A DNA stretch of 64,000 nt from Haloechinothrix alba (GTDB taxonomy: Bacteria; Actinomycetota; Actinomycetes; Mycobacteriales; Pseudonocardiaceae), in assembly GCF_900188115.1 (NCBI RefSeq), contig NZ_FZNW01000015.1:80396-144395 (forward strand), written 5' to 3'. The first letter of the stretch is position 1; the number at the start of each line of letters is the position of its first letter. Below are positions 28,429-38,762 of the stretch, piece by piece. A program made the translations under genes and the position numbers. The notes beneath the pieces are model-generated. The model did no database searches. It saw only the letters and a list, made by a program, of their open reading frames with translations, and was not told the origin of the DNA.

Positions 28429-29030
28429 TGACTGCTCCTACAACCAACGACGAGCAGACCGCTGCCGCCGCGGGCGGCGAGAGGCCGGTACCGCGGCTCA
28501 AGACTCGGTACAGGGACGAGATCGCGAGCGAGCTTCATGAGCAGTTCGGCTACTCGAACGTGCACCTGATCCCACGACTCACCAAGGTCGTGGTGAACAT
28601 GGGGATCGGGGAGGCAGCGCGAGACGGCAAGCTGATCGAGGGTGCCGTGCGCGACCTCGCTGCCATCACGGGGCAGAAGCCCGAGGTGCGCAAGGCTCGT
28701 AAGTCGATTGCGCAGTTCAAGGTGCGTGAGGGCATGCCCATCGGTGTTCGCGCGACGCTACGCGGGGACAGGATGTGGGAGTTCCTCGACCGGCTGCTGA
28801 CGATCGCGCTGCCGCGCATCAGGGATTTCCGGGGGCTGTCCGGCGAGCAGTTCGACGGGCACGGCAACTACACGTTCGGCCTGAGCGAGCAGTCGATGTT
28901 CCACGAACTGAACCCGGATGACATCGATCGTGCTCGCGGCATGAACATCACGGTTGTCACCACGGCGAGCGCCGACGACGAGGGTCGGGCGCTGCTGACC
29001 AAGCTCGGATTCCCGTTCAAGGAGAGCTGA
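28428..29030 (+). CDS. rplE: 50S ribosomal protein L5
   Basis: 200 residues; about 15 extra residues ([16 protein letters not shown]) precede the conserved [14 protein letters not shown] start. L5 binds 5S rRNA and contacts P-site tRNA. The motif [16 protein letters not shown] segment and [17 protein letters not shown] are present. Coupled to rplX by a one-base overlap and to rpsZ by a five-base gap. Confidence 0.97.
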   Translation: MTAPTTNDEQTAAAAGGERPVPRLKTRYRDEIASELHEQFGYSNVHLIPRLTKVVVNMGIGEAARDGKLIEGAVRDLAAITGQKPEVRKARKSIAQFKVREGMPIGVRATLRGDRMWEFLDRLLTIALPRIRDFRGLSGEQFDGHGNYTFGLSEQSMFHELNPDDIDRARGMNITVVTTASADDEGRALLTKLGFPFKES

Positions 29031-29035
29031 ACGAC

Positions 29036-29221
29036 ATGGCCAAGAAATCGCTGATCGCCAAGGCCGCGCGCAAGCCCAAGTTCTCGGTCCGCGGTTACAC
29101 GCGGTGCCAGAAGTGCGGCAGGCCAAGGTCGGTCTATCGCAAGTTCGGGTTGTGCCGTGTGTGCTTCCGCCAGATGGCGCACGCCGGCGAGCTGCCTGGC
29201 GTGCACAAATCAAGCTGGTAA
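29036..29221 (+). CDS. rpsZ: 30S ribosomal protein S14, zinc-binding type Z
   Basis: 61 residues with two CxxC pairs (CQKC and CRVC), so this is the zinc-dependent short form of S14. Actinobacteria often carry a second, zinc-free S14 elsewhere for zinc starvation; none is in this window. rpsH follows after 79 bases. Confidence 0.97.
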   Translation: MAKKSLIAKAARKPKFSVRGYTRCQKCGRPRSVYRKFGLCRVCFRQMAHAGELPGVHKSSW

Positions 29222-29300
29222 CGACTCCACGTTCGCCACAGGCCTCGGCCGCACCGGGTGTGACCCGGGGAACCAGGGCGAGAAAGGTTGACAGGTCACC

Positions 29301-29699
29301 ATGACGATGACCGACCCGATCGCAGACTTCCTGACACGTCTGCGAAACGCGAGTTCGGCGTTCCACGACGAGGTCGTGCTGCCGCATTCCAAACTGAAGG
29401 CCAACATCGCCGAGATCCTCAAGCGTGAGGGCTACATCTCGGACTACCGCGACGAAGCAGGCGAGAAGCACAAGAACCTGGTCGTGACGTTGAAGTACGG
29501 CCCCAACCGCGAGCGCGGTATCGCGGGGCTGCGCCGCGTGTCCAAGCCAGGACTGCGGGTCTACGCGAAGTCGACGGAGATGCCGAAGGTGCTCGGCGGG
29601 CTCGGCGTCGCGATCATCTCGACCTCGTCGGGATTGCAGACCGACCGGCAGGCAATGCGTAACGGTGTGGGCGGGGAAGTCCTCGCCTACGTGTGGTGA
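29301..29699 (+). CDS. rpsH: 30S ribosomal protein S8
   Basis: 132 residues, ending GGEVLAYVW as in the family. S8 is a core 16S-binding protein and the spc-operon repressor in E. coli. Two ATG codons (29301 and 29307) are possible starts; the second gives the common [15 protein letters not shown] form. GAAAGG lies upstream. Confidence 0.97.
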   Translation: MTMTDPIADFLTRLRNASSAFHDEVVLPHSKLKANIAEILKREGYISDYRDEAGEKHKNLVVTLKYGPNRERGIAGLRRVSKPGLRVYAKSTEMPKVLGGLGVAIISTSSGLQTDRQAMRNGVGGEVLAYVW

Positions 29700-29715
29700 G
29701 AGAGGGGAGTCAGGT

Positions 29716-30255
29716 ATGTCCCGTATCGGAAAGCATCCGATCACCGTCCCCTCCGGGGTCGAAGTGTCCATCGACGGCCAGCACGTCGCGGTCAAGGGGC
29801 CGAAGGGCACGCTCGAGCACACCGTTCCCGAGCCGATCAGGGTATCCCGTGCCGAGGACGGCAGCCTCGAGGTGACCCGTCCGGACGACGAGCGCTACTC
29901 ACGTTCACTGCACGGCCTCACCCGAACACTGATCAACAACTTGGTTGTCGGTGTCACCGAGGGTTTCGAGAAGAAGCTCGAGATCCACGGTGTGGGATAC
30001 CGCGTGCAGGCGAAGGGCTCGGACCTCGAGTTCTCGCTGGGCTTCTCGCACCCGGTGACGGTTCCTGCCCCGGAGGGGATCACCTTCTCGGTGGAGAACC
30101 CGACGAAGTTCTCGGTGTCCGGAATCGACAAGCAGAAGGTCGGCCAGACGGCTGCCGTCATCCGTAAGCTGCGCCGTCCGGATCCGTACAAGGGCAAGGG
30201 TGTGCGCTACGAGGGTGAGCGCATCCGTCGCAAGGTCGGAAAGACGGGTAAGTGA
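29716..30255 (+). CDS. rplF: 50S ribosomal protein L6
   Basis: 179 residues from the ATG at 29716 ([17 protein letters not shown]), preceded by GGGGAGTCAGG. The two tandem L6 folds and the C-terminal motif [16 protein letters not shown] are complete. L6 lies near the factor-binding site. The stop overlaps or abuts the rplR start. Confidence 0.98.
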   Translation: MSRIGKHPITVPSGVEVSIDGQHVAVKGPKGTLEHTVPEPIRVSRAEDGSLEVTRPDDERYSRSLHGLTRTLINNLVVGVTEGFEKKLEIHGVGYRVQAKGSDLEFSLGFSHPVTVPAPEGITFSVENPTKFSVSGIDKQKVGQTAAVIRKLRRPDPYKGKGVRYEGERIRRKVGKTGK

Positions 30256-30257
30256 TC

Positions 30258-30653
30258 ATGAGCGAGACGACGAACAGGAAGCCCGTCGGCAAGGACGTGT
30301 CCACCCGGCGGCGAGTTGCCAAGGCCCGCAGGCACTTCCGGCTCCGCAAGAAGATCAACGGAACGCCCCAGCGGCCGCGCCTTGCGGTGCACCGTTCCTC
30401 TCGGCACATCACCGTGCAGGTGATCGACGACACGGCCGGTCACACGATGGCCTCGGCGTCGAGCCTGGAAGGCGATGTACGCGAGCTGGCGGGCGACAAG
30501 AAGGCCAAGGCGGCCAAGGTCGGCGAGCTGGTTGCCGACCGTGCCAAGGGCGCAGGCGTCAGCGCTGTCGTGCTCGACCGGGGCGGCAACGACTACCACG
30601 GCCGGATCGCCGCGTTGGCCGACGCCGCTCGCGAGGCGGGCTTGGAGTTCTAG
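30258..30653 (+). CDS. rplR: 50S ribosomal protein L18
   Basis: 131 residues from the ATG at 30258; a GTG two codons earlier overlaps the rplF stop and is an alternative. L18 carries 5S rRNA into the central protuberance. The pattern [20 protein letters not shown] and the end [20 protein letters not shown] are typical. Confidence 0.97.
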   Translation: MSETTNRKPVGKDVSTRRRVAKARRHFRLRKKINGTPQRPRLAVHRSSRHITVQVIDDTAGHTMASASSLEGDVRELAGDKKAKAAKVGELVADRAKGAGVSAVVLDRGGNDYHGRIAALADAAREAGLEF

Positions 30654-30691
30654 ATGTTGTTCAGCAGTATCGATGACGGAAGGAAAGTCTG

Positions 30692-31327
30692 ATGCCGGGA
30701 CGTACCCGAGCTACCGGCGGCCAGGGCGGCCCAGGCAACGACCGCGAGCGCGGTGGTGGCAAGGACCGCAGGGACCGTCGTGACGGCGGCCGCGGCGGGG
30801 CGGCCCAAGAGAAGTCCACGTACCTGGAGCGCGTTGTCGCGATCAACCGCGTAGCCAAGGTGGTCCAGGGAGGTCGGCGTTTCAGCTTCACCGCCCTGGT
30901 CGTCGTGGGTGACGGTGACGGGCACGTCGGCGTCGGCTACGGCAAGGCCAAGGAGGTGCCTTCGGCGATCGCCAAGGGCGTCGAGGAGGCGAAGAAGAAC
31001 TTCTTCCGTGTGCCGCGTATCGCTGGCAGCATTCCGCACCCGGCTCAGGGCGAGGCCTCGGCAGGCGTCGTGCTGCTGCGTCCGGCGAGCCCCGGTACCG
31101 GAGTCATCGCCGGTGGACCGGTCCGTGCGGTGCTCGAGTGCGCCGGCGTGCACGACGTGTTGACCAAGTCGCTGGGTAGCGACAACGCGCTCAATATCGT
31201 GCATGCGACCGTGGACGCGCTCAAGCAGCTGCAGCTTCCGGAGCAGGTGGCTGCCCGTCGGGGCCTGCCGCTCGAGGACGTCGCGCCTGCGCGCATGCTG
31301 CGGCAGCGTGCCGGACAGGAGGTGTGA
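30692..31327 (+). CDS. rpsE: 30S ribosomal protein S5
   Basis: 211 residues. The double-stranded-RNA-binding fold starts at about residue 42 ([20 protein letters not shown]), after an Arg/Gly/Asp-rich N-terminal extension. Ser and Gly residues of the spectinomycin loop ([10 protein letters not shown]) are wild type. S5 acts in decoding accuracy. GGAAGGAAAG precedes the ATG. Confidence 0.98.
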   Translation: MPGRTRATGGQGGPGNDRERGGGKDRRDRRDGGRGGAAQEKSTYLERVVAINRVAKVVQGGRRFSFTALVVVGDGDGHVGVGYGKAKEVPSAIAKGVEEAKKNFFRVPRIAGSIPHPAQGEASAGVVLLRPASPGTGVIAGGPVRAVLECAGVHDVLTKSLGSDNALNIVHATVDALKQLQLPEQVAARRGLPLEDVAPARMLRQRAGQEV

Positions 31328-31331
31328 CGGC

Positions 31332-31514
31332 ATGGCACAACTCAAGATCACACAGGTGAAGAGCAAGATCGGTGCCAGGCAGAACCATCGCGACACACTA
31401 CGTACGCTCGGTCTGCGCAAGATCCGGCAGTCCGTGGTGCGCGATGACACTCCCGAGGTGCGTGGACTGGTGCACACAGTCAAGCACCTGGTGAAGGTCG
31501 AGGAGGTCGCGTAA
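31332..31514 (+). CDS. rpmD: 50S ribosomal protein L30
   Basis: 60 residues starting [20 protein letters not shown], the standard short bacterial L30. GGAGGTG lies seven bases upstream of the ATG. It is squeezed between rpsE (four-base gap) and rplO, whose ATG overlaps its stop. Confidence 0.97.
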   Translation: MAQLKITQVKSKIGARQNHRDTLRTLGLRKIRQSVVRDDTPEVRGLVHTVKHLVKVEEVA

Positions 31515-31972
31515 TGGCCATTAAGATTCACCACCTCCGGCCCGCCCCGGGCGCCAAGACCGACAAGACACGCGTCGGGCGCGGTGAGGCTTCCAAGGGC
31601 AAGACCGCCGGTCGCGGTATGAAGGGAACCAAGGCGCGTAAGAACGTGCCTGCCGGGTTCGAGGGTGGCCAGATGCCACTCCAGATGCGGCTGCCGAAGC
31701 TGCGCGGCTTCAAGAACCAGTTCCGCACCGAGTACCAGCCCGTCAACGTCGGCGAGATCGCCCGTGCGTTCCCGCAGGGAGGTACGGTCGCTGCGGCCGA
31801 CCTCGCGGCGAAGGGCCTCGTGCGCAAGGGCAAGCTGGTCAAGGTCCTCGGGGATGGCGACGTCGCGGGCGTGAAGCTGGACGTCACGGCGGACAAGTTC
31901 TCCGCATCGGCGCAGTCCAAGCTCGAGTCCGCAGGCGGTTCGGCCACGACGGCCCCGACCCGGACCCGCTGA
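31514..31972 (+). CDS. rplO: 50S ribosomal protein L15
   Basis: 152 residues, with the Gly-rich N-terminus ([20 protein letters not shown]) and the motif [18 protein letters not shown]15 is a late assembly protein of the 50S core. It is the last gene before a terminator and a 428-base gap to secY, so the spc operon appears to be cut here. Confidence 0.97.
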   Translation: MAIKIHHLRPAPGAKTDKTRVGRGEASKGKTAGRGMKGTKARKNVPAGFEGGQMPLQMRLPKLRGFKNQFRTEYQPVNVGEIARAFPQGGTVAAADLAAKGLVRKGKLVKVLGDGDVAGVKLDVTADKFSASAQSKLESAGGSATTAPTRTR

Positions 31973-32008
31973 CCCGCCAGTCCCTGGCCGCGACACCCGA
32001 GCTCGAGA

Positions 32009-32047
32009 CGACCCCCTGCTGTGCCCTCCCGCCACGGCAGGGGGTCG
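32009..32047 (+). terminator. Terminator after rplO
   Basis: An 11-bp perfect stem (32009-32019 with 32037-32047), extended by four more pairs including one G-T, encloses a nine-base loop. No T-tract follows. It separates rplO from secY, which in many bacteria are co-transcribed. Confidence 0.85.
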
Positions 32048-32101
32048 CTCCATGCGCACCCCCTTCCCGCCGTCGCGCGTCCGGTGCGCTGCCCGCCGTG
32101 C

Positions 32102-32121
32102 ACGTTTAGCGGGCTAACCGT
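32102..32121. repeat. Dispersed 20-bp quasi-palindrome, copy 1
   Basis: ACGTTTAGCGGGCTAACCGT: two 9-base arms around GG; flanking GC/GC extends the stem to 11 pairs with one G-T. It lies in the rplO-secY gap, about 55 bases after the terminator. Confidence 0.85.
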
Positions 32122-32148
32122 GCATCCGGGTCACCGACGAAGGGACCG

Positions 32149-32176
32149 GTGACGGGATCCGTGCTCGGTTTATAGA
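32149..32176 (+). promoter_or_regulatory. Candidate promoter of secY-adk-map
   Basis: GTGACG (32149-32154) and TATAGA (32171-32176) are 16 bases apart. The -10 is good, the -35 moderate. It lies after the rplO terminator, where a new start is expected. Confidence 0.4.
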
Positions 32177-32400
32177 GTCGTCGCGGTGCGTACTGAGCCA
32201 GCGGTAAGTACGCGCGCCGATGTGCAGGCTAGCTGCACGACGCCCGCGTTCGGCTGTTAGAGTCACGAGAGCTCCCCTGGTCACTGTGCCGGGTGTGCCG
32301 CTGGCCAGGCTGCCAGTGAGTATTGCCGTTTCCAGCCGGTGGTAAGCCGGCAGAGCCAATCGCCGGTGTCCCGACCGGCGATGCCGAGGAGGTCTCCCGG

Positions 32401-33708
32401 GTGCTTAGCGCAATCCGCTCGGCCATCGCCACCCCGGACCTGCGCAGGAAGATCCTGTTCGTCCTCATGATCGTGGCGGCTTATCGGCTCGGTGCGATCA
32501 TCCCGGCGCCCGGGGTCTCCTACACTGCTGTGCAGGCTGCCAGGGAGGAACAGGGCGACGATGTCCTGTTCTCGCTCATGGACCTGTTCAGCGGCGGTGC
32601 GCTGACCCAGCTGTCGATCTTCGCGACCGGCATCATGCCGTACATCACGGCGAGCATCATCGTCCAGCTGCTGACCGTGGTGATTCCGCACTTCGAGCAG
32701 CTGAAGAAGGAAGGTCAGTCGGGTCAGGCCAAGCTGACGCAGTACACCCGGTACCTCGCGCTCGCACTCGCCTGCTTGCAGGCCACCGGCCTCGTCGCGC
32801 TCGCGTCGAGCGGCCAGCTGTTCGGTGGCGTCGAGGATCCCGTCATCCCGGACGACAGCGTCGCGACCACAGCGATGATGGTTCTCGCGATGACGGCCGG
32901 TACCGCGACGATGATGTGGTTCGGTGAGCTCATCACCGAACGCGGCATCGGCAACGGTATGTCGCTGCTGATCTTCCTGAACATTGCCTCGCAGATCCCC
33001 ATCGAGGGCGGCAACATCCTGCAGAGTCGCGGGGAGGCCGTCTTTGTCGTCGTCTGTGTGCTGGCTCTTGCGGTGATCACGAGCGTGATCTTCGTCGAGC
33101 AGGGACAACGTCGAATCCCCGTGCAGTACGCCAAGCGCATGGTCGGCCGCAGGATGTATGGAGGGACGTCGACATACCTGCCGATCAAGGTGAACCAGGC
33201 AGGCGTCATCCCGGTCATCTTCGCGTCCTCCCTGCTGTACCTGCCTGACTTGTTGCAGCGGTTGGCCGCCGAGCAGACGGATGTCACCTGGCTCCAGACA
33301 TTCATTCAAGATCACGTGGTCGATCAGTCGAGTCCGGTGCACATCGCCGGCTACTTCGCGCTGATCATGTTCTTCACGTACTTCTACATCTCGATCACGT
33401 TCAACGTGGACGACCGCGCGGAAGAGATGAAGAAGTTCGGTGGGTTCGTTCCGGGTATCCGACCGGGCCGTCCGACCGCCGAGTACTTGCGGTTCGTGCT
33501 CGGGCGAATCACGCTGCCCGGGTCGATCTACCTCGGTACTGTGGCCATCCTTCCGAACTTCTTCCTCGCTGTGACGGATCCGGGTCAGAACATCAACTTC
33601 CCGTTCGGCGGCACTGCAGTGCTGATCATGGTGGGCGTCGGGCTCGACACGGTGAAGCAGATCGAAAGCCAGCTGATGCAGCGCAACTATGAAGGGTTCC
33701 TCCGATGA
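32401..33708 (+). CDS. secY: Preprotein translocase subunit SecY
   Basis: 435 residues from a GTG at 32401 with AGGAGG eight bases upstream; this start gives the family N-terminus ([20 protein letters not shown]). Ten transmembrane helices can be placed. SecY is the channel of the Sec translocon, working with SecE, SecG and SecA. The cytoplasmic loop near [26 protein letters not shown] is intact. The stop overlaps adk (ATGA). Confidence 0.97.
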   Translation: MLSAIRSAIATPDLRRKILFVLMIVAAYRLGAIIPAPGVSYTAVQAAREEQGDDVLFSLMDLFSGGALTQLSIFATGIMPYITASIIVQLLTVVIPHFEQLKKEGQSGQAKLTQYTRYLALALACLQATGLVALASSGQLFGGVEDPVIPDDSVATTAMMVLAMTAGTATMMWFGELITERGIGNGMSLLIFLNIASQIPIEGGNILQSRGEAVFVVVCVLALAVITSVIFVEQGQRRIPVQYAKRMVGRRMYGGTSTYLPIKVNQAGVIPVIFASSLLYLPDLLQRLAAEQTDVTWLQTFIQDHVVDQSSPVHIAGYFALIMFFTYFYISITFNVDDRAEEMKKFGGFVPGIRPGRPTAEYLRFVLGRITLPGSIYLGTVAILPNFFLAVTDPGQNINFPFGGTAVLIMVGVGLDTVKQIESQLMQRNYEGFLR

Positions 33709-34268
33709 CGCGTCTTGTTCTGGTCGGTCCCCCGGGAGCGGGTAAGGGCACGCAGGCCGCGGCTCTCTCCCGCAAGCTCGGGATTCCGCACATCTCGACA
33801 GGCGACCTGTTCCGGGTGCACGTGGGGGAGGAAACCGAGCTCGGCCGTGAAGCCAAGAGCTACATGGACGCAGGTGAGCTGGTACCGGACAGCGTGACGA
33901 ACGGCATGGTCCGGCAGCGGCTCAACGAGAGCGATGCGCGGCACGGCTTCCTGCTGGACGGTTTCCCGCGCAACACCGCGCAGGCAGCCGAACTGGAAGA
34001 CATGCTCGCCGAGCAGGGTGTGAAGTTGGATGCAGTCGTCGAGCTCAAGGTCGACACCGAGGAGGTCGTCCAGCGCTTGCTGGCCCGTGGCCGCACGGAC
34101 GACACGGAAGACGTCATCCGCAATCGGCAGAACGTCTACCACACCGAGACCGCTCCGCTGCTCGAGTACTACGCCGATCGGCTCGTCACGATCGACGGCT
34201 CCGGCGAGATCGACGAGATCTCCGCGCGGGCACTGGACGCGCTGAACGCGTTCACCGGCGGTTCATGA
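33705..34268 (+). CDS. adk: Adenylate kinase
   Basis: 187 residues with the P-loop GPPGAGKGT (about 8-16), the AMP-binding GDLFR, and DGFPRN. The LID is the short form (after LLARGRTDD), without zinc cysteines, as in mycobacteria. It equilibrates ATP, ADP and AMP. The gene overlaps both secY and map by four bases, so the three are coupled. Confidence 0.97.
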   Translation: MTRLVLVGPPGAGKGTQAAALSRKLGIPHISTGDLFRVHVGEETELGREAKSYMDAGELVPDSVTNGMVRQRLNESDARHGFLLDGFPRNTAQAAELEDMLAEQGVKLDAVVELKVDTEEVVQRLLARGRTDDTEDVIRNRQNVYHTETAPLLEYYADRLVTIDGSGEIDEISARALDALNAFTGGS

Positions 34269-35101
34269 TCTCCCGCTTTCTGCGCCTTCTCCGTGCTCGG
34301 CGACGTGGGCCGGGCGTCGAGATCAAGACACCGGACGAGCTCGACGCGATGCGCGCTGCCGGGCTGATCGTGGCGCGAACACTCAGTGCGGTGCAGGAGA
34401 CCGCCCGGCCCGGTGTGAGTACCGCGGAGCTCGACGAGCTGGCCGAGCAGAGTATCCGTGACGCCGGGGCCGTGCCTGCGTTCAAGGGTTACCACGGATT
34501 CCCCGGCTCGATCTGCGCTTCGGTCAACGAGCAGGTTGTGCACGGTATACCGGATACGGATGCCGTTCTTCGCGACGGCGACCTCCTGTCGGTCGATTGT
34601 GGTGCCGTGCTGGACGGTTGGTACGGCGATGCAGCGGTCACGATCGCACTCGGTGAGACGTCCGAGGCCGACCGGGCGCTGTCGGAGCGAACGCGGCAAG
34701 CCATGCTCGCCGGGGTCGACGCGGCCCGAGCAGGCTCGCGTCTGACCGATATCTCCCATGCCGTACAGCGATCGGTTGAACAGGCACGTAGCGCGGACGC
34801 AGCGGCGTACGGGCTGGTCACCGAGTACGGCGGCCATGGAATCGGCCGCGCGATGCACATGGACCCGTTCCTGCCGAACGCGGGCCGCCGGGGAAAGGGA
34901 CCGAGGCTGGAGCCGGGGATGGCGCTGGCGATCGAACCGATGTTGACCGGCGCGTCAGCCGAAACGGTAGAGCTCGATGACGGCTGGACGGTCGTGACCT
35001 CGGACAACTCCCGCGCTGCTCACTGGGAACACACGGTAGCGATCACGACGGACGGCCCCTGGGTTCTCACCACGCTCGAGGATGCACGGTTAGCCTGCTA
35101 A
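34265..35101 (+). CDS. map: Methionine aminopeptidase type I
   Basis: 278 residues; removes the initiator Met. The metal ligands are in place: the two Asp of [17 protein letters not shown], His in [11 protein letters not shown], Glu in AIEPM and Glu in HWEHTVAI. The ATG overlaps the adk stop. The last codons and the TAA stop fall inside a copy of the dispersed quasi-palindrome, giving the unusual ending LEDARLAC. Confidence 0.96.
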   Translation: MISRFLRLLRARRRGPGVEIKTPDELDAMRAAGLIVARTLSAVQETARPGVSTAELDELAEQSIRDAGAVPAFKGYHGFPGSICASVNEQVVHGIPDTDAVLRDGDLLSVDCGAVLDGWYGDAAVTIALGETSEADRALSERTRQAMLAGVDAARAGSRLTDISHAVQRSVEQARSADAAAYGLVTEYGGHGIGRAMHMDPFLPNAGRRGKGPRLEPGMALAIEPMLTGASAETVELDDGWTVVTSDNSRAAHWEHTVAITTDGPWVLTTLEDARLAC

Positions 35102-35105
35102 ACGT
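35086..35105. repeat. Dispersed 20-bp quasi-palindrome, copy 2 (map 3' end)
   Basis: ACGGTTAGCCTGCTAAACGT with GC flanks (11 pairs, one G-T). It overlaps the end of map: codons for Arg, Leu, Ala, Cys and the TAA stop are part of the repeat. It is close to the reverse complement of copy 1, which lies before secY, so the two bracket secY-adk-map. Confidence 0.85.
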
Positions 35106-35363
35106 GCGGGCCGGCAGCGGTAGCTGGTAGAGTTGCCCTGCTCAGCGAGCCAGCGGACGGCGTAGGGTTACCAGAACGTGCCCCGGATGCCCCGTCCGCG
35201 GCACGGTTGCGTACACTTGGTATTTGGCGTGCCGATCACGCCGGTTCCGACCTGCTCGTGAAATCCCTCGCGAACATGGCTCACAGGAGCCGGGGTGGTG
35301 TGCGTGCCACATGATGACAATAGCAACCACATACTGCTCAACTAATCACGAAACGCGGAGGAC

Positions 35364-35585
35364 ATGGGCAAGAAGGACGGGGCCATCGAGGTCGAAGGCC
35401 GCGTGATCGAACCGCTCCCCAACGCGATGTTCCGCGTCGAGTTGGAGAACGGCCATCAGGTCCTTGCACACATCAGCGGCAAGATGCGGCAGCACTACAT
35501 CCGTATCCTGCCCGAGGACAAGGTAGTCGTAGAGCTTTCGCCTTACGACTTGTCGCGCGGTCGGATTGTCTACCGCTACAAGTGA
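35364..35585 (+). CDS. infA: Translation initiation factor IF-1
   Basis: 73 residues, the full S1/OB fold ([20 protein letters not shown]). IF-1 binds the 30S A site during initiation. GGAGG ends only two bases before the ATG, an unusually short spacing. The preceding gap 35102-35363 contains a comparatively AT-rich stretch (35310-35350) and probably a promoter, but I could not pick out a convincing one. Confidence 0.97.
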   Translation: MGKKDGAIEVEGRVIEPLPNAMFRVELENGHQVLAHISGKMRQHYIRILPEDKVVVELSPYDLSRGRIVYRYK

Positions 35586-35659
35586 TCACGGCGAGCTTGA
35601 TGAGGGGACGGCTCCATCACGGGGCTGACACGGACACCACAAGCAGGAGAGCAGCAGAC

Positions 35660-35773
35660 GTGAAGGTAAGGCCGAGCGTCAAGCGGATCTGCGCCAAGTG
35701 CCAGATCGTCCGGCGACACGGGCGCATCATGGTGATTTGCGACAACCTGCGGCACAAGCAGCGGCAGGGCTGA
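35660..35773 (+). CDS. rpmJ: 50S ribosomal protein L36
   Basis: 37 residues from the GTG at 35660 ([19 protein letters not shown]). Cys11, Cys14, Cys27 and His32 form the zinc site, so this is the zinc-dependent form. AGGAGAGCA lies upstream. Longer readings of the frame begin in non-coding sequence. The usual infA-rpmJ-rpsM order is kept. Confidence 0.96.
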   Translation: MKVRPSVKRICAKCQIVRRHGRIMVICDNLRHKQRQG

Positions 35774-35977
35774 TCACCAGGCACTGGTGGAGAACGGCGA
35801 CGACAACTCCATGACGCCTCCCCGCACCTGCTGTGACGACGTCACAGCGCACCCCCGGGAACTTCAGGCCGGGGCCGGGACACCGCAGGCGAGAGCAGGC
35901 GGTGGGACACGCGAGTCGGTCCCGGAACGGGCGGGGAGAAGACCTGAAGTACAAGATAATGAGGAGCGGAAAGGCCA

Positions 35978-36352
35978 ATGGCACGACTCGCAGGCGTTGA
36001 CCTCCCCCGCGAAAAGCGGTTGGAGATCGCGCTCACGTATATCTACGGGATCGGCCGTACCCGCGCCAAGGACGTGGTCTCGGCGACGGGCGTCAACCCC
36101 GACACTCGGGTGAAGGACGTCACCGACGAGGACCTGGTCAAGCTGCGGGACTACATCGAAGACAACTTCAGGGTTGAAGGCGACCTCCGTCGCGAGGTAA
36201 ACGCGGATATCCGCCGGAAGATCGAGATCGGTTGCTACGAAGGCCTCCGTTGGCGGCGCGGTCTGCCGGTGCGCGGCCAGCGCACGAAGACCAATGCGCG
36301 CACGCGTAAGGGCCCGAAGAAGACCGTCGCAGGTAAGAAGAAGGCCAGGTAA
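35978..36352 (+). CDS. rpsM: 30S ribosomal protein S13
   Basis: 124 residues, starting [20 protein letters not shown]; the basic C-terminal tail ([17 protein letters not shown]) that reaches the P-site tRNA is complete. It contributes to bridges B1a and B1b. GGAAAGG precedes the ATG, 204 bases after rpmJ. The next frame starts two bases after its stop. Confidence 0.97.
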   Translation: MARLAGVDLPREKRLEIALTYIYGIGRTRAKDVVSATGVNPDTRVKDVTDEDLVKLRDYIEDNFRVEGDLRREVNADIRRKIEIGCYEGLRWRRGLPVRGQRTKTNARTRKGPKKTVAGKKKAR

Positions 36353-36354
36353 CC

Positions 36355-36540
36355 GTGAGCGGGCAAGGCAGGAAGGTCGTGCGCATGGCTCGTGGCCAGC
36401 AACGCCACGGATCATGCATGTCCGCGAAGGCGCTCTATGCGCGCCCGTTGGCCTTGCGCCAGCTTTATACCGATGCCGGCACCGTGATCCGGCGCGGCCA
36501 GCGCGAAGCCGCGGCCGCCTACCAGGAGAACTCGCGCTAA
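36355..36540 (+). CDS. Small basic protein of unknown function between rpsM and rpsK
   Basis: 61 codons from a GTG two bases after the rpsM stop to a TAA 14 bases before rpsK. The sequence is basic with a helix-prone middle ([20 protein letters not shown]) and no match I recognise. About 50 of 61 third positions are G or C, like genuine genes in this window. rpsM and rpsK normally lie close together, so this 202-base insertion is unusual. It could be a real small protein, a remnant, or a chance frame in a spacer. An inner ATG (M11) and a second (M22) are alternative starts. Confidence 0.5.
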   Translation: MSGQGRKVVRMARGQQRHGSCMSAKALYARPLALRQLYTDAGTVIRRGQREAAAAYQENSR

Positions 36541-36554
36541 GAGGAGTCGCAGTA

Positions 36555-36959
36555 ATGCCACCGAAGTCTCGCGCGTCGGGCGCCAAGAAGGTCCGGCGCA
36601 AGGAGAAAAAGAATGTAGCGCATGGCCATGCGCACATCAAGAGCACTTTCAATAACACCATTGTGTCCATCACCGACCCGGGCGGTGCGGTGATCTCGTG
36701 GGCCTCGTCCGGGCATGTCGGGTTCAAGGGTTCGCGGAAGTCGACGCCGTTCGCTGCGCAGATGGCGGCGGAGAACGCCGCGCGTAAGGCAGCAGAGCAC
36801 GGGATGAAGAAGGTGGACGTGTTCGTCAAGGGACCTGGTTCCGGCCGGGAGACCGCGATTCGTTCGCTGCAGGCCGCCGGTCTCGAGGTCGGCACCATCC
36901 AGGACGTGACCCCGCAGCCGCACAACGGCTGCCGCCCGCCGAAGCGGCGCAGGGTCTGA
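36555..36959 (+). CDS. rpsK: 30S ribosomal protein S11
   Basis: 134 residues from the ATG at 36555 ([20 protein letters not shown]), with GAGGAG just upstream after the small frame. S11 forms part of the platform that holds the Shine-Dalgarno helix. The motif [20 protein letters not shown] and the end [11 protein letters not shown] are typical. Confidence 0.97.
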   Translation: MPPKSRASGAKKVRRKEKKNVAHGHAHIKSTFNNTIVSITDPGGAVISWASSGHVGFKGSRKSTPFAAQMAAENAARKAAEHGMKKVDVFVKGPGSGRETAIRSLQAAGLEVGTIQDVTPQPHNGCRPPKRRRV

Positions 36960-36983
36960 CGAGGTCGGGGAGGAGTAATAGTC

Positions 36984-37589
36984 ATGGCTCGATACACCGG
37001 ACCCGCGACCAGGAAGTCCCGTCGCCTCAAGGTTGATCTCGTCGGTGGTGACCAAGCATTCGAGCGTCGTCCCTACCCGCCGGGGCAGCATGGCCGGGGC
37101 AGGATCAAGGAGAGCGAGTACCTGCTGCAGCTGCAGGAGAAGCAGAAGGCTCGCTTCACGTACGGCGTGCTGGAGCGTCAGTTCCGTCGCTACTACGAAG
37201 AGGCTGTGCGTCGGCAGGGCAAGACCGGTGAGAACCTGCTGCAGATCCTCGAATCGCGGCTGGACAACGTTGTGTACCGCGCGGGTATCGCGCGCACGCG
37301 TCGTCAGGCGCGGCAGTTGGTCAGCCACGGTCACTTCCTTGTCAACGGCGAGAAGGTGAACATCCCCAGCTACCGGGTGACGAAGTTCGACATCATCGAC
37401 GTGCGCGCGAAGTCGCTGTCGATGCTGCCGTTCGTAGCCGCGAAGGAATCCTTCGGTGACCGGCCCATCCCGGGTTGGTTGCAGGTCGTTCCGTCGAACC
37501 TGCGGGTGCTCGTGCACCAGCTGCCCGAGCGCGCTCAGATCGACGTTCCCGTGCAGGAACAGCTGATCGTTGAGCTCTACTCGAAGTGA
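36984..37589 (+). CDS. rpsD: 30S ribosomal protein S4
   Basis: 201 residues of the cysteine-free type, with the S4 RNA-binding domain at about 92-150 (SRLDNVVYRAGIARTRRQAR). S4 starts 30S assembly and represses the alpha operon in E. coli. GGGAGGAG lies upstream of the ATG. rpoA follows after 90 bases. Confidence 0.97.
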   Translation: MARYTGPATRKSRRLKVDLVGGDQAFERRPYPPGQHGRGRIKESEYLLQLQEKQKARFTYGVLERQFRRYYEEAVRRQGKTGENLLQILESRLDNVVYRAGIARTRRQARQLVSHGHFLVNGEKVNIPSYRVTKFDIIDVRAKSLSMLPFVAAKESFGDRPIPGWLQVVPSNLRVLVHQLPERAQIDVPVQEQLIVELYSK

Positions 37590-37679
37590 TCCGGCGGCCT
37601 CTCGGCCGGGACCTCGAGTTGCGTCAATAAAGGAATCCGGCGTCATATAGCGGTCGCCGGCAGGAAAGGAAGATCGACA

Positions 37680-38762
37680 GTGCTGATTTCCCAGCGCCCG
37701 GGGCTGTCCGAGGAGACAGTCACCGAGACCCGTTCCCGGTTCACGCTCGAGCCGCTCGAGCCCGGATTCGGCTACACACTCGGCAACTCGATACGTCGTA
37801 CGTTGCTGTCGTCGATTCCCGGCGCAGCGGTGACGAGCATCCGTATCGACGGTGTGCTGCACGAGTTCTCCACGGTTCCTGGTGTGAAGGAAGATGTGAC
37901 CGACATCATCCTCAATGTCAAGGAGCTCGTCGTGTCCTCCGAAGAGGACGAGCCGGTGACGATGTACCTGCGCAAGCAGGGGCCGGGTGAGGTGACCGCA
38001 GCGGACATCGTGCCGTCGGCCGGTGTCACCGTGCACAACCCGGACCTGCACATCGCCTCGCTGAACGCGAAGGGCAAGCTCGAGGTCGAGCTCGTCGTGG
38101 AGCGTGGCCGTGGCTACGTGCCCGCTATGCAGAACAAGCAGGCAGGCGCGGAGATCGGCAGGATTCCGGTGGATTCGATCTACTCACCGGTGCTGAAGGT
38201 GACCTACAAGGTCGAGGCCACGCGTGTGGAGCAGCGCACCGACTTCGACAAGCTGATCCTGGATGTGGAAACCAAGCCGTCCATCACGCCGCGCGACGCT
38301 GTGGCGTCGGCGGGTAGGACGCTGGTGGAGCTGTTCGGGTTGGCGCGCGAGCTCAATGTCGATGCCGAGGGCATCGAGATCGGTCCGTCCCCGCAAGAGG
38401 CGGACACGATCGCCGCGTACGCGATGCCGATCGAGGACCTCGACCTCACGGTCCGGTCCTACAACTGCCTCAAGCGGGAAGGGATCCACACCGTTGGTGA
38501 GCTGGTCTCACGTAGCGAGGCAGACCTTCTCGACATCCGGAACTTCGGCGCCAAGTCGATCGACGAGGTCAAGATGAAGCTTGTCGGTCTGGGACTCGCT
38601 CTCAAGGACAGCCCCCCCGGGTTCGACCCGAGCGCGGCGGCTGCGAACTACGAGGGTGAGAGCTGGTCCGAGGACAGTTTCGAGGGGATCTCGGACGTCG
38701 ACGAGATTTCTGAAAACGGCCACGATGACGGCCAGGACTACGCAGAGACGGAGCAGCTGTAA
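37680..38762 (+). CDS. rpoA: DNA-directed RNA polymerase subunit alpha
   Basis: 360 residues. The N-terminal dimerisation and assembly domain (about 1-230) is followed by a linker and the C-terminal domain (about 250-315, [18 protein letters not shown]...) that contacts UP elements and activators, then a 45-residue acidic tail. GTG start with AGGAAAGGA upstream. rplQ starts directly after its TAA. Confidence 0.98.
   Translation: MLISQRPGLSEETVTETRSRFTLEPLEPGFGYTLGNSIRRTLLSSIPGAAVTSIRIDGVLHEFSTVPGVKEDVTDIILNVKELVVSSEEDEPVTMYLRKQGPGEVTAADIVPSAGVTVHNPDLHIASLNAKGKLEVELVVERGRGYVPAMQNKQAGAEIGRIPVDSIYSPVLKVTYKVEATRVEQRTDFDKLILDVETKPSITPRDAVASAGRTLVELFGLARELNVDAEGIEIGPSPQEADTIAAYAMPIEDLDLTVRSYNCLKREGIHTVGELVSRSEADLLDIRNFGAKSIDEVKMKLVGLGLALKDSPPGFDPSAAAANYEGESWSEDSFEGISDVDEISENGHDDGQDYAETEQL

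Larger units (their letters stand above)
31973..32400. other. Gap between rplO and secY
   Basis: 428 bases. It contains the rplO terminator, one copy of the dispersed quasi-palindrome (32102-32121), a candidate secY promoter near 32149-32176, and the secY ribosome site AGGAGG (32387-32392). The frame is open in phase with secY from 32323 but lacks an SecY-like sequence before 32401. Confidence 0.65.

Noticed and set aside
35200..35340. TACACT (35212) or CATACT (35330) as the infA -10 element
   Set aside because: Neither has a -35-like hexamer at 16 to 18 bases; reported only as an unresolved leader.
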